Part shown: in pieces, positions 26,538 through 36,963 of the stretch
Numbering within the stretch: position 1 is the first letter of the stretch
Layout of the letters: each line of letters opens with the position of its first letter
Source of the DNA: Agarilytica sp045430285
GTDB lineage: Bacteria > Pseudomonadota > Gammaproteobacteria > Pseudomonadales > Cellvibrionaceae
Assembly (NCBI GenBank): GCA_045430285.1
Contig: JAILXV010000003.1
Span: forward strand, 62,001-126,000
Direction: 5' to 3'
Length of the DNA stretch: 64,000 nucleotides
Program-made: the position numbers and the translations under genes
Notes under the pieces: generated by a model
The model's database searches: none
The model's input: the letters and a program-made list of their open reading frames with translations, nothing else
What the model was told of the DNA's origin: nothing

Positions 26538-29141
26538 ATGAAAGAGAATTACTCCCCCGCCGCCATTGAACCCAAAGTGCAACAATATTGGGAAGAAAAT
26601 AAGTGCTTTGAAGTCAGCGAAGACAGTCAAAAAGAAAAATTCTACTGCTTGGCGATGTTCCCCTACCCAAGTGGCCGACTCCACATGGGCCACGTGCGCA
26701 ACTACACCATTACGGATGTGATTGCGCGCTTCCAAACGATGCAAGGCAAAAACGTACTGCACCCCATGGGCTGGGATGCCTTCGGCCTTCCGGCAGAGAA
26801 CGCGGCAATAAAACATAACACCGCGCCAGCGAAATGGACCTACTCCAACACCGACTATATGCGCGAACAATTAAAAGCCCTTGGCTTTGGTTTAGATTGG
26901 TCCCGCGAAGTCACCACCTGTAAACCCGATTATTACAAATGGGAGCAGTGGTTCTTTACCCGCCTTTACGAAAAAGGCCTCGCTTATAAAAAAGTGTCCG
27001 CCGTAAACTGGTGCCCCCATGACATGACCGTACTGGCTAATGAGCAAGTCATCGACGGGTGCTGCTGGCGTTGCGATACCCAGGTTGAGCGCAAAGAAAT
27101 CCCGCAGTGGTTCATCAAAATTACGGATTACGCCGAAGAGCTCATAGACGACCTCGAAAAGCTGCCTCACTGGCCCGAGCAAGTCAAAACAATGCAACGC
27201 AACTGGATCGGTAAAAGTCGCGGCGTAGAATTAACCTTTTCGTTACCGCAAGAAATTGCCGGCGTGACACAATTCGATGTGTACACCACCCGCCCCGATA
27301 CCTTAATGGGCGTTACCTATGTAACACTCGCGGCTGAACACCCCATCGCATTGGAAGTCGCTAAAACAAATGCCGGCCTGGCCACATTTATAGAAGAATG
27401 CAAAACCCAATCCGTCGCTGAAGCCGATATGGCCAACATGGAAAAAGCCGGCATGGATACGGGGTTAAAAGCCATGCACCCTATTACAGGCGAAGAAGTA
27501 CCTGTTTGGGTGGGTAATTACGTATTAATGGATTACGGCTCCGGTGCGGTTATGGCCGTTCCTGCCCATGATCAACGTGACTGGGAATTTGCAAAAAAAT
27601 ACAATCTTGCGATTACCCAAGTTATCGCGCCTAGCGACGAAAATATTGAGATCGACCTAGAGAAAGAAGCCTTCACCGAAAAAGGTGTACTGGTAAATTC
27701 TGGCGAATTTGACGGGCTCAATTTTGATGGCGCCTTCGAAGCCATTTCTCAAACGCTTGTCGCCGCCAATAAAGGCAATGTTAAAACCCAATATCGCTTA
27801 CGTGATTGGGGCGTATCTCGCCAACGCTATTGGGGTACACCCATCCCTATTTTTAACTTGGCCGACGGCGGCGAAATCCCAGTACCGTCCGATCGTCTAC
27901 CCGTACTACTTCCTGAAGATGTCGCCATGGACGGCGTGCATTCGCCGATAAAACAAAACCAAGAATGGAAAAAAAGCGAACTCAATGGGGAAAGCGTAGA
28001 GCACGAAACGGATACCTTTGATACCTTTATGGAGTCTTCGTGGTATTACGCGCGATTCACTTCACCACACGCAGAAGGCATGCTTGATTCGGCCGCGGCC
28101 AATTACTGGCTACCCGTAGATCAGTATGTGGGAGGGGTCGAGCACGCCATCCTTCATTTACTTTATGCGCGCTTTTTCCACAAACTCATGCGCGATGAAG
28201 GGCTGGTTGAATGCGACGAACCCTTTAAACGATTACTTTGCCAGGGCATGGTATTGGCTGATTCTTTTTATTACATGAAAGACGGCCAAAAAGAATGGGT
28301 CGCCCCTCAAGACGTCGACATAGAAAAAGACGAAAAAGGGAAAACCATCGGCGCGAAACTTTCGGCCACGGGTGAAACATTAGAATTTGGCGGCATTACA
28401 AAAATGTCCAAATCCAAAAATAATGGCGTTGACCCCGAAACCATTATTGCGTCTTATGGCGCGGATACCGTACGACTCTTCACCATGTTTGCCGCCCCCC
28501 CCGATCAAACATTAGAGTGGGTTGATAGTGGTGTAGAAGGCGCATTTCGTTTTTTGAAAAAACTTTGGAAAACGGTTGCCTCTCACCTAGAAGTAAATCC
28601 AGGGGCAGGAGCAGAACTCGACCCAACGCAACTCACAGACAAGCAAAAAGACCTGCGCAGAAAAACGCACGAAACCATTAAAAAAGTCAGCGACGACTTT
28701 GCACGTCGCCAACATTTCAATACCGCAATTGCAGCGGTTATGGAATTGCTCAACGATATTACTCGCCACGCAGATCGTAGCAGTGAACAAGGCCTTGCCG
28801 TCGAACGTGAAGCACTCAATTCGGCCACGCTTTTACTATCTCCGATTGTGCCGCATATCTGTCACGAACTGTGGCATGCGCTTAGCGGCGGAAGTAGCGA
28901 AATCCTCGAACAGCCTTGGCCACAATTTGACGAGTCTGCATTAACACGTTCGTCAATTACAGTAGTTGTTCAAGTCAATGGGAAAGTGCGCGATAAGCTA
29001 GAAGTTGCAGCCGACGCAGATAAAGAAAGCATTGAACATGCGGCATTGGCCAGCGAAAAGGTACAAAAATTTACCGAAGGAAAACACATTCGCAAAGTAA
29101 TTGTTGTACCAGGAAAACTCGTGAACGTGGTGGCCAACTAA
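26538..29141 (+). CDS. leuS: Leucyl-tRNA synthetase
   Basis: An 867-residue class I synthetase that charges tRNA-Leu. The HIGH motif reads HMGH within YPSGRLHMGHVRNYT, and the KMSKS motif is KMSKSKNNG. The editing domain (TTRPDTLMGVTYV, VPAHDQRDWEFA) and the C-terminal VVQVNGKVRDKLEVAADAD are complete. lptE begins on the last base of its stop codon, the usual leuS-lptE-holA arrangement. Confidence 0.98.
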   Translation: MKENYSPAAIEPKVQQYWEENKCFEVSEDSQKEKFYCLAMFPYPSGRLHMGHVRNYTITDVIARFQTMQGKNVLHPMGWDAFGLPAENAAIKHNTAPAKWTYSNTDYMREQLKALGFGLDWSREVTTCKPDYYKWEQWFFTRLYEKGLAYKKVSAVNWCPHDMTVLANEQVIDGCCWRCDTQVERKEIPQWFIKITDYAEELIDDLEKLPHWPEQVKTMQRNWIGKSRGVELTFSLPQEIAGVTQFDVYTTRPDTLMGVTYVTLAAEHPIALEVAKTNAGLATFIEECKTQSVAEADMANMEKAGMDTGLKAMHPITGEEVPVWVGNYVLMDYGSGAVMAVPAHDQRDWEFAKKYNLAITQVIAPSDENIEIDLEKEAFTEKGVLVNSGEFDGLNFDGAFEAISQTLVAANKGNVKTQYRLRDWGVSRQRYWGTPIPIFNLADGGEIPVPSDRLPVLLPEDVAMDGVHSPIKQNQEWKKSELNGESVEHETDTFDTFMESSWYYARFTSPHAEGMLDSAAANYWLPVDQYVGGVEHAILHLLYARFFHKLMRDEGLVECDEPFKRLLCQGMVLADSFYYMKDGQKEWVAPQDVDIEKDEKGKTIGAKLSATGETLEFGGITKMSKSKNNGVDPETIIASYGADTVRLFTMFAAPPDQTLEWVDSGVEGAFRFLKKLWKTVASHLEVNPGAGAELDPTQLTDKQKDLRRKTHETIKKVSDDFARRQHFNTAIAAVMELLNDITRHADRSSEQGLAVEREALNSATLLLSPIVPHICHELWHALSGGSSEILEQPWPQFDESALTRSSITVVVQVNGKVRDKLEVAADADKESIEHAALASEKVQKFTEGKHIRKVIVVPGKLVNVVAN

Positions 29142-29629
29142 TGGTACGCGCACTTGCCATCAGCCTATGCGTTATCGCCTTGCTCGCGCAAGGCTGCGGA
29201 TGGCAATTGCGCGGGTATGAACAATACAAAGCCGGCAACGTTAAAAAAATTAACGAGATAAACCTACGCACAACAGCAACAAGCAACCGATTATTTCAGG
29301 CCAGCTTAAAACGGCAGTTGGAAGACCTTAGTATCGCACTCAATAAAGAGTCGGATACCGTATTAACCCTACACAAAGAGAATACTGAAAACAGGCCCTT
29401 GTCTTATGGCAGCACCGGCATACCTGTTCAATACCAACTTATTATGAGTATTCGGTATGAGCTCTCTATCACACCCAGCCAACCCGCTACACAGCGAACG
29501 ATCACCGCACGTCGTCAATATGACTTCGACACTTCGTTAGTATTGGCAAAGAAAGAGGAAGAAAAGAAACTGCGACAAGAAATGCGCGAAGAGCTAGCGG
29601 CACGTATCATCGCTAGCATACACGAATAA
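29141..29629 (+). CDS. lptE: LPS assembly lipoprotein LptE
   Basis: A 162-residue outer-membrane lipoprotein with signal and lipobox around LLAQGC, followed by GWQLRGYE, the usual start of mature LptE. It plugs the LptD barrel and helps deliver lipopolysaccharide to the surface. Identity rests on the lipobox, length and position between leuS and holA, as the family diverges quickly. Confidence 0.9.
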   Translation: MVRALAISLCVIALLAQGCGWQLRGYEQYKAGNVKKINEINLRTTATSNRLFQASLKRQLEDLSIALNKESDTVLTLHKENTENRPLSYGSTGIPVQYQLIMSIRYELSITPSQPATQRTITARRQYDFDTSLVLAKKEEEKKLRQEMREELAARIIASIHE

Positions 29630-29643
29630 GGCGCAGCCACATT

Positions 29644-30699
29644 ATGGCGAAACTCCGCTTAGACCAAGTTAAATCGTCACTCGCCAAATCTATTGCCCCC
29701 ATTTATTTAGTGACCGGAGACGAAACATTACTCGTACAAGAGGCGAGCGACTATATTCGTCATGCCGCGCAAAGGCAAAATTTCTTAGAACGCGAACTTC
29801 ACCATACCGACGCGGGATTTCAGTGGGACACTCTGACCAATAGCGCCAACAGCCTCTCGCTCTTCGCCGATAAAAAAATCATCGAAATCCGCGTACACAA
29901 TGGCAAGCCTGGCGATGCCGGCAGCAAAGCCATTGTGCAATACTGTGACAATGCCGACAGCGACAATTTATTGCTGCTCATCATGCCAAAAATTGATAAA
30001 CGCACCCAAAACTCAAAATGGTTTAAAGCCATAGATGCTTGCGGTAGTGTCGTTACCATCTGGCCTATTAGCTCGCAACAATTGCCTCACTGGGTTGAAC
30101 AGCGCATGCAAGTCCAAGGGCTTTCTGCTGACAGAGATGCAATTGAAATTCTTTGTGCGAAAATCGAAGGCAACCTACTGGCGGCGGTTCAAGAAATTGA
30201 AAAGCTAAAACTTCTTTCAGAAGATAAGCACATCTCCGCACAAACCATGGCAGACGCCGTAACAGACTCTGCCCGCTACGATGTATTTAGCCTGGTTGAC
30301 AAAGCACTGACAGGCGATAGCCGAGCGGCCATTCATACCCTGCATGGCTTGCGCGCCGAAGGAACAGAACCAACGCTTGTACTTTGGGCGCTGTCACGCG
30401 AAATACGCACATTAACCCTTATCAAAGAAAGTATGGAAAATGGTAAAAGCTTTGATTTTTGTGCAAAGCAAGCGGGAGTTTGGGATACACGAAAAGCCGT
30501 TATGAAGCACGCAGTGTACCGCTTAAGCACACGACAATTCCATATGCTGATTAGAAAATCTGGTCAAGCCGATAAAATGATTAAAGGGATCGTTAGGGGG
30601 GATATATGGAATGTATTAGTGGATATTGTTTTGTCGCTCACGGGCACCGATGCGCTAAGCCCACGAACACAGCGCTTGAGCTTACAAGCCCGCCACTGA
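29644..30699 (+). CDS. holA: DNA polymerase III delta subunit
   Basis: A 351-residue clamp-loader subunit that opens the beta clamp. The N-terminal AAA-like fold contains PIYLVTGDETLLVQEA, and the family segments FADKKIIEIR and EGNLLAAVQEIEKLKLL are present. The C-terminal collar helices are complete. It starts 14 bases after lptE in the same transcript. Confidence 0.95.
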   Translation: MAKLRLDQVKSSLAKSIAPIYLVTGDETLLVQEASDYIRHAAQRQNFLERELHHTDAGFQWDTLTNSANSLSLFADKKIIEIRVHNGKPGDAGSKAIVQYCDNADSDNLLLLIMPKIDKRTQNSKWFKAIDACGSVVTIWPISSQQLPHWVEQRMQVQGLSADRDAIEILCAKIEGNLLAAVQEIEKLKLLSEDKHISAQTMADAVTDSARYDVFSLVDKALTGDSRAAIHTLHGLRAEGTEPTLVLWALSREIRTLTLIKESMENGKSFDFCAKQAGVWDTRKAVMKHAVYRLSTRQFHMLIRKSGQADKMIKGIVRGDIWNVLVDIVLSLTGTDALSPRTQRLSLQARH

Positions 30700-30765
30700 T
30701 GTAAATCTTAATTAAAAAACAAAACCTACCCGCGCTAGCAGTACGGACACTAACAAACAATCTCC

Positions 30766-32559
30766 TTACAACACCATTCGCACAATACCATCTGTTAGGC
30801 GAATCCGCCGCTTGTTGTGCACCAAGGTCGTTAGCTCTGACTCACTCAGCGCCTCAGAAAAATACGCACCCTGAATATTTTCACAGCCATGTTCCTTTAA
30901 CCATTGAATCTGACCTAAACGCTCGACCCCTTCTGCAATCACTTCCAGGTCCATATTTTGCGCAAGGTCGATAATCGATTTAGCTGTCACTGCTGAAGCT
31001 TCACTGCTATCAACATCATCCACAAAACTTTTATCAATCTTAAGCTTTTGAATAGGGAAACGCTGCAGATAAGACAAAGAGGAATATCCTGTACCAAAAT
31101 CATCTAAAGCGATAGACACGCCTGACTCATGCAATTGATTAAGGTTTTCAACTGCCTGCGCAGCATTTTCCATCGTGGCGCTTTCGGTTAATTCTAATTC
31201 CAAACGAAATTCAGGCAAACCGCTCTCGGCTAGCACTTCTTTAACCAGCCCATTAAATTTTGGATTACGAAACTGCCGCGCAGAAACGTTAATGGAGAGT
31301 TTTCCAAAATCGTAGCCAAGCGTTAACCACTTGGTAAAAAGTTGTGCTGATTCGCGCAACACCCATTCACCCAACGGCTCAATAAGGCCCGTCTCCTCAG
31401 CTAAAGGAATAAAATGTCCTGGCTGCAAAATACCTCTGCGCGGATGCTGCCAGCGGCATAAAACCTCCAAGCCACCAATAACACCGCTCACCAAATTCAC
31501 CTGAGGCTGAAAATATAAAAGCAGTTCATTATTATCGATCGCATGCTGAAGATCATTTTCCAGCAGCAAATAGTTAACCGCCGATTCCGTCATCGCCTTA
31601 ATAAAAAACTGATGTTGATTCTTGCCCGCGGTTTTGGCTTTTGCGATCGCCATATCCGCATGGCGTAGCAACTGCTCCGTAGAATCGCCATCTTTAGGGT
31701 ACAAACTAATCCCCATACTTGCCGTACACGACACTTCTTTGCCACCAATATCCAATGTAGAAGATGCTGCCTCTAACAATTTACTGGCAACTGATTGAAT
31801 ATTATATGCTTCATCAATATTATCGAGGATAACCACAAATTTATCGCCACCAATTCGTGCAACCGTATCGACATCACGAATCACGTCGATAAATTTCTCG
31901 GCCACATGTTTTAAATAGCGATCGCCCACATCTTTACCATGGGCGTCATTAATTTCTTTAAAATGATCAAAGTCGATCAGCATTAAGGCAAAGTGACGAC
32001 TGTCTCGCTTAGCACTAGAAAAAATCTTATCTAAACGGTCATAAAATAATGTTCGGTTAGCCAAGCCTGTTAACGCATCTTTAAACGCATAATGTTGCGA
32101 GACAGCCTTATAATCGCGAATATTCGCATCTAGCTGTGCACTGTCGGACACCTCAACACCGAGCGTCATCACAAATGATTTTCCGTTACTCTCCACCGCG
32201 ACCTTAGAAAAGCGATATTCATGAATACTTTCATCAAAGTATTCGACAGGAAACTCAACCCAGACAAGTTTCGATATAGGCTGGCTTTTGATTGCAGAAA
32301 GCTGACGAAAGAGAGCCTCAGAATAAAGATCACTTTCGACAACAAAACGATCCAACGTGTCTTGCTCCTCGGGAGCGTGTAACAAGGCATAATGACGGCT
32401 TGAAAAAACAAGGTTTCCGCCTTCATCAACAACACACACAAGTAAGGGTGCGGACTGCAAAATCACCGACAAAAAACTATTGGCTGCATCCAGGTCATGT
32501 AGCTGTGATACCAGCATCTGTTCCCACGCACCAGAATAAATCATACCTTTCAAGCTCAA
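30766..32559 (-). CDS. PAS-GGDEF-EAL cyclic-di-GMP protein
   Basis: 597 residues without membrane helices: a PAS-like domain (about 24-140), GGDEF (about 160-315, motif RIGGDKF) and EAL (about 335-585, motif LEVLCRW with ELTES, DDFGTGYSSL, KIDKSFV and AEGVE). The GGDKF form may still bind GTP, and the EAL residues needed for hydrolysis are present. Second cytosolic or membrane-linked cyclic-di-GMP enzyme in the window. Convergent with holA. Confidence 0.9.
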   Translation of the reverse strand: MSLKGMIYSGAWEQMLVSQLHDLDAANSFLSVILQSAPLLVCVVDEGGNLVFSSRHYALLHAPEEQDTLDRFVVESDLYSEALFRQLSAIKSQPISKLVWVEFPVEYFDESIHEYRFSKVAVESNGKSFVMTLGVEVSDSAQLDANIRDYKAVSQHYAFKDALTGLANRTLFYDRLDKIFSSAKRDSRHFALMLIDFDHFKEINDAHGKDVGDRYLKHVAEKFIDVIRDVDTVARIGGDKFVVILDNIDEAYNIQSVASKLLEAASSTLDIGGKEVSCTASMGISLYPKDGDSTEQLLRHADMAIAKAKTAGKNQHQFFIKAMTESAVNYLLLENDLQHAIDNNELLLYFQPQVNLVSGVIGGLEVLCRWQHPRRGILQPGHFIPLAEETGLIEPLGEWVLRESAQLFTKWLTLGYDFGKLSINVSARQFRNPKFNGLVKEVLAESGLPEFRLELELTESATMENAAQAVENLNQLHESGVSIALDDFGTGYSSLSYLQRFPIQKLKIDKSFVDDVDSSEASAVTAKSIIDLAQNMDLEVIAEGVERLGQIQWLKEHGCENIQGAYFSEALSESELTTLVHNKRRIRLTDGIVRMVL

Positions 32560-32609
32560 TGATTCCTTAGTAAAACTCGCGTACGTCGACCGTCAAAGAA
32601 TAACGGGCA

Positions 32610-33119
32610 TTAACATAATTTATAATCCATTATGTCGACCTTTTGTCCCTGAACAATACCTTTGTTTATCGTACGCCAACGTCGCTTACGATAAAAATCT
32701 GCGCTCGTGCTGGTGTACAACATCAAGCTGGGTAGATCATAGCCACACGCGTAATTCAGCGCATGCTCCAGCAAAGCACCCGCAATACCTTTACGCCGTA
32801 ATTCGGGTAATACGTATAAATTAGTGAGCCATTCGCTCGGGCGCTTGTCCTGTGTAAATTGATAATACACTAAACTGACGGTACCAATAGGTACCTCTTT
32901 GCGATGCGCAACAAAAGTTGTCGGTAACGGGTCATTGTTTAGGTGCTGAGAAAGAGAATCCTCACGCTGCGCTAACTTTTTCGCAATATACTCAGCAGAG
33001 CGCGCCCCACCTTCAAGGCCTGAATGGCTTTTTAACCATTCCTCGTGATGCCAACGCGCGATGATTGGCGTCCACGAGGGATACTGCGTTAAATCTGTAA
33101 TGTTAAGAGCTTCTTCCAC
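32610..33119 (-). CDS. GNAT family N-acetyltransferase
   Basis: 169 residues with the GNAT fold: VPIGTVSLVYY, then WLTNLYVLPELRRKGIAGALLEHAL, where RRKGIA is the acetyl-CoA pyrophosphate-binding motif. Substrate unknown. It lies between lipA and the PAS-GGDEF-EAL gene on the same strand. Confidence 0.85.
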   Translation of the reverse strand: MEEALNITDLTQYPSWTPIIARWHHEEWLKSHSGLEGGARSAEYIAKKLAQREDSLSQHLNNDPLPTTFVAHRKEVPIGTVSLVYYQFTQDKRPSEWLTNLYVLPELRRKGIAGALLEHALNYACGYDLPSLMLYTSTSADFYRKRRWRTINKGIVQGQKVDIMDYKLC

Positions 33120-33197
33120 GGCTTCCTCATCTAGCCAGCCCTATTGCTGCCGCGTTTTTTGCAAGCTAAGGACAGGGCAAGAGCATTCTGTGTAAAC

Positions 33198-34172
33198 TCA
33201 TTTAACGGTTTCACCATGCGCCTGCTTATCCGCATGATAAGAAGAACGAACAAGTGGACCACACGCGGCCTGTTTAAAACCCAGATCATTAGCCGCCGTC
33301 GTGTACTCGTCGAATTCAGAAGGCTCAACATAGCGCAATACTGGCAGATGATCCCGCGAGGGCTGAAGATATTGCCCGATCGTCAGCATGTCAATATCGT
33401 GATCACGCATATCTTTTAAGACATCCATAATCTCTTCTTTGGTTTCACCTAAGCCCACCATCAAACCAGACTTTGTCAAAACTTCTGGGCGACGCGCTTT
33501 GTATTTCTTAAGTAAATCGAGAGACCATTTATAGTTCGCCCCTGGCCGTGCCTGACGATACAAACGTGGTGCGGTCTCCAAATTATGGTTAAACACATCA
33601 GGAGGCGTCTCCGCCAAAATATCCAAAGCTATATCCATTCGCCCACGAAAATCCGGCGTTAAAATCTCTACTTGCAACTCAGGACTGAGTAACTTCGCCT
33701 CGCGAATACAATCCGCAAAATGTTGGGCACCACCATCACGCAAATCGTCTCGATCAACAGAGGTAATCACGACATACTTCAGCCCCATTTCGGCGATAGC
33801 TTCAGCGAGCTTTTTAGGCTCATCTGCGTCCAAGGCATTTGGTTTACCATGGCCCACATCGCAAAAGGGGCAGCGACGTGTACAGATATCCCCCATGATC
33901 ATAAAGGTGGCGGTGCCGCCACTAAAACACTCACCCAAGTTGGGGCAGTTCGCCTCTTCACACACCGTGGATAGGGAGTTCTTTCTCAACAATTTCTTAA
34001 CACGATCAACTTCGGGTGAAGATGAAACACGGATACGAATCCAGTCCGGCTTACGCAATAAATCGTCGCTCGCAATCACCTTAACGGGGATGCGCTCAAC
34101 TTTATCAGCATCTCTAAGTTTCTCGCCTTTCTCTATGCGGCGCGTGCGCTTAATGGGGGTGGTATCGGTCAT
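33198..34172 (-). CDS. lipA: Lipoyl synthase
   Basis: A 324-residue radical SAM enzyme that inserts two sulfur atoms into octanoyl chains on lipoyl domains. The radical-SAM cluster motif is CTRRCPFC, and the auxiliary cluster motif is CEEANCPNLGEC. A C-terminal RSSYHAD serine, the ligand of the auxiliary cluster, is present. Its usual partner lipB is not in the window, so the pair is split here or lipB lies elsewhere. Confidence 0.97.
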   Translation of the reverse strand: MTDTTPIKRTRRIEKGEKLRDADKVERIPVKVIASDDLLRKPDWIRIRVSSSPEVDRVKKLLRKNSLSTVCEEANCPNLGECFSGGTATFMIMGDICTRRCPFCDVGHGKPNALDADEPKKLAEAIAEMGLKYVVITSVDRDDLRDGGAQHFADCIREAKLLSPELQVEILTPDFRGRMDIALDILAETPPDVFNHNLETAPRLYRQARPGANYKWSLDLLKKYKARRPEVLTKSGLMVGLGETKEEIMDVLKDMRDHDIDMLTIGQYLQPSRDHLPVLRYVEPSEFDEYTTAANDLGFKQAACGPLVRSSYHADKQAHGETVK

Positions 34173-34537
34173 TCGTCAGTATTCATAGGGTTGCTGGGGA
34201 GGAACACATTCTACCTCACTAAGGATGTTGGCGGGACCTATTACCCAGCACCACCTAATAAATAACTGCTATACAACCTAACCTAAGAAGCTATCCCCAG
34301 GCGCTCCAATCGTTAAAGCCCCTCGAAATTTATAGATATACTGTGTTTCTCGACCCCAGGGATTCAGGGCCTATATCGAGCATCTACCCACGTGTATTAA
34401 CCAGGCTCAAGGCAAGATGGCGTCTATTTCTCCGTTCGATACCAAAATCTGATCTATCTTAAACACTGGCGTGACAAGAATATCGTGCCTTCAATCGATT
34501 ACGTCCGCTTATTACGAACAGGCAAGAGAGGGAAAAC
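34173..34537. other. Intergenic region after the conserved backbone
   Basis: No gene or strong repeat is seen in these 365 bases. They separate the minus-strand lipA from a plus-strand membrane protein gene and mark the start of the lineage-specific part of the window. Confidence 0.4.
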
Positions 34538-35293
34538 ATGAATAACAACAATAATCTGTTCCACGACCCCAAAAAACTCCGAAAACTGGTTGGCTTAACG
34601 GGGATATTACTTCCAACATCGTTACTGATCATCGGCTTATCATTCCCCCAAATCTGCACCCACAAAACGATGAGTGAATACTATTTCGCGCCTTTCGCAG
34701 GCGATATATTCGTTGGGTTTCTTTTCTTTATTGGGTTCTTCCTCATCTCTTACAAAGGAGACTTTAGTTACGGAGACGATACAAAATGGGATGACAGAAT
34801 TTCCACTTTCGCGGGCATTTGTACATTTGGTATCGCGCTGTTTCCTGTAGAAGGGCAGAGCTGCGGCTTTCAAAACGAACTCGTTCGGGCCTTTATTTAC
34901 ACGGGACAACAATGCTCTGGGGCCATATGTCACGCAATTGACTTTGTCGACTTCTCATTGTTTTCTTTTTCGGCCAGCCTACACGCCATGGCGACACTGG
35001 GATATTTTTTATCTCTAGCCTACTTCTCTATTTTTATCTTTACGAAAACATCCCCAGATGGACACATGTCTAACTTGAAGAAAAAACGCAATATGATTTA
35101 TAAAATCAGCGGATACACCATTGTATTAGTGCTTATTCTAATCGGCGCTAAGCGCTTCTTTATCGACGGCACTTCAGTTGGCAACCTATGGGATAAACTC
35201 ACCATCACATTTTTTCTGGAATCTCTGGCGCTGGTATCTTTCGGGTTCGCATGGTGGGTAAAAGGGGGAGGATTTAAGGCTGTGCAGGATTAA
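34538..35293 (+). CDS. Hypothetical multi-pass membrane protein
   Basis: 251 residues with six or seven predicted helices (about 16-35, 51-69, 91-105, 139-162, 184-202, 220-240). The layout and the TMSEYYF...GDIFVGFLFFIGFF segment recall DUF998-type membrane proteins, but I am not certain of the family. Conserved-looking cysteines occur in GQSCGFQ and GQQCSGAIC. No operon partner on this strand. Confidence 0.65.
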   Translation: MNNNNNLFHDPKKLRKLVGLTGILLPTSLLIIGLSFPQICTHKTMSEYYFAPFAGDIFVGFLFFIGFFLISYKGDFSYGDDTKWDDRISTFAGICTFGIALFPVEGQSCGFQNELVRAFIYTGQQCSGAICHAIDFVDFSLFSFSASLHAMATLGYFLSLAYFSIFIFTKTSPDGHMSNLKKKRNMIYKISGYTIVLVLILIGAKRFFIDGTSVGNLWDKLTITFFLESLALVSFGFAWWVKGGGFKAVQD

Positions 35294-35315
35294 ATCTCTT
35301 GGATTTATCTCAGCG

Positions 35316-35492
35316 CTATTTTACCCAATGCGCGATCAGCTGAATAACTAGCAACAACGCAACCAGAGGAAGTATCCAGCGAGAAATTCTACTGACCTCA
35401 TCGTCTTTCATTGGCTTGGCAAATCGTTCCATCAAAGGCACTAAAATTATCAAGGCAAGGAAGAGGACGCCTAATATTGTGAGCACAACCAT
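35316..35492 (-). CDS. Small two-helix membrane protein (58 aa)
   Basis: A 58-residue frame with ATG at 35492, GGAG just upstream, and TAG at 35316. It begins MVVLTILGVLFLALIILV, has a charged turn (ERFAKPMKDDEVSR), and ends with a second helix (WILPLVALLLVIQLIAHW). The hairpin layout, good ribosome site and neat fit between neighbours support a real gene. Function unknown. Confidence 0.6.
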   Translation of the reverse strand: MVVLTILGVLFLALIILVPLMERFAKPMKDDEVSRISRWILPLVALLLVIQLIAHWVK

Positions 35493-35721
35493 TTTTCTCT
35501 CCTTCTATGATACATAATCTATCCCAGTATTTTTGCGCATCAAATACTCTAACCCTCTTGATACGCTTAATAAACGGAAGTACAAAAAATAGATCCGTCA
35601 TCATTGCATCCTTAATTCTCCTGGGTAACGCTGCTTGCTCATAAACACCTCTCTTTGTGCCATTTTCTATGGCTGAAAGGTATCTAGCAAATCAGTGGCG
35701 ATCCAAACAGAGCATAGGAGC

Positions 35722-36735
35722 TTAGCATTGAAAAACTTCTCCTTTCGGAACAATATAAACGGTGTTTTTTTTCGCCACAAAAACATCATGAGTATTGTCT
35801 TCAGGGGTTGTTAACTTAACCGCTTTTATTGCCATACCCACCACATGCCCTTGGTGAGTATGTGTGGTATATGGCATTTTATCTTCACCATAAAATCGCT
35901 CTTTCGCATTCAGCTTTTTAATGCCATTAACCAGCATTGCGACTGAGGCATTAAATCCCTTACCGATCTCTGACAACAAATTTTCTTTTGACCATGGATC
36001 TCTAGCAATATAGGTATCAGATTTCTTAGCATACTTTCGTTTTAACGACCATATTTCTTTATCTCTCTTCTTCCTTAGCCGAATCTTCTCTGACCCCTTT
36101 TTTGCTAGTTTCAACTCAACATCGTAGAGATCATATATTTCCGATATCATATTCTTCACCTCCTTTTCATTTAGCGGAACAAATTTCACGATGCGTCGAG
36201 GAAGTTGATAATGAACGCTCGATTTCTTTTTCGAGTACTTCCGTTTAGATGTATTCTTTTTTCGTTTCTTCTCAACATACGACTCTAAATGACCATTAAC
36301 CGTAATCGTATTTAAAAACGGTCCAAAATAATAATCAAAGCTAACATAAATAAGACCAACACCCTCTTTTCCTGATAAGTAATCTTCCTTAGAGAAACCT
36401 TTAGTGGAAAATTCAGTTTTCTGATGACTTTCAACAACGTCATAACCATTCTCAGATAACTCCCTGACAAGTGATTGATGGATGGAATTCCGGACATTAT
36501 AATCCTTCAGCATTTCCTGATATGGAGGCATCCCTCGTTGAATTTTCCTCCTGTTAAAGACTGCCCCAAGAACGCCTCCGTTATTTGGCCGGTAAACCAG
36601 TTGGCGAAATATATTGTCCTGAGCAACATACGTCACCAATATTATTTTTGTTTCATCACCCGTAGTTTCCTCTCCAGTTTTTAGTGCACTGGAGCCGGAT
36701 ATCGCGAAGCAAAGGGTAGAATAAAGAGCCAACAC
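35722..36735 (-). CDS. Hypothetical secreted protein
   Basis: 337 residues with an N-terminal signal peptide (cleavage near ISGSSA). The mature part is basic, with a lysine/arginine-rich stretch at about 155-170 (EKKRKKNTSKRKYSKKK), and no family is recognised. The segment GLIYVSFDYYFGPFLNTITVNGHLESYV suggests a beta structure. It is downstream of the MalM-like gene on the same strand, separated by the 7-bp repeat array. Confidence 0.6.
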   Translation of the reverse strand: MLALYSTLCFAISGSSALKTGEETTGDETKIILVTYVAQDNIFRQLVYRPNNGGVLGAVFNRRKIQRGMPPYQEMLKDYNVRNSIHQSLVRELSENGYDVVESHQKTEFSTKGFSKEDYLSGKEGVGLIYVSFDYYFGPFLNTITVNGHLESYVEKKRKKNTSKRKYSKKKSSVHYQLPRRIVKFVPLNEKEVKNMISEIYDLYDVELKLAKKGSEKIRLRKKRDKEIWSLKRKYAKKSDTYIARDPWSKENLLSEIGKGFNASVAMLVNGIKKLNAKERFYGEDKMPYTTHTHQGHVVGMAIKAVKLTTPEDNTHDVFVAKKNTVYIVPKGEVFQC

Positions 36736-36963
36736 GAAAAGAATAATCCCGTTACGTAATTGAATAATGATATCGAATTTCCTTTCTATTGACGTTACTG
36801 GCTAACATATTGACGAGATATAAGTGAAGAGGGAAGCTTGATAAGAGTAACTCTATTTTTGTATTGTATAGTTTCTTATAAGAAAAGGGAAATTCAACTG
36901 CAGACCATACCATTCGCGTGCCCCCCTCCACAAGCCAAAACATACGAACCTGTATCTCCATAT

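Noticed and set aside
35398..35604. 68-residue minus-strand frame
   Set aside because: It overlaps the better-supported 58-residue membrane protein in another frame and has no recognisable content.
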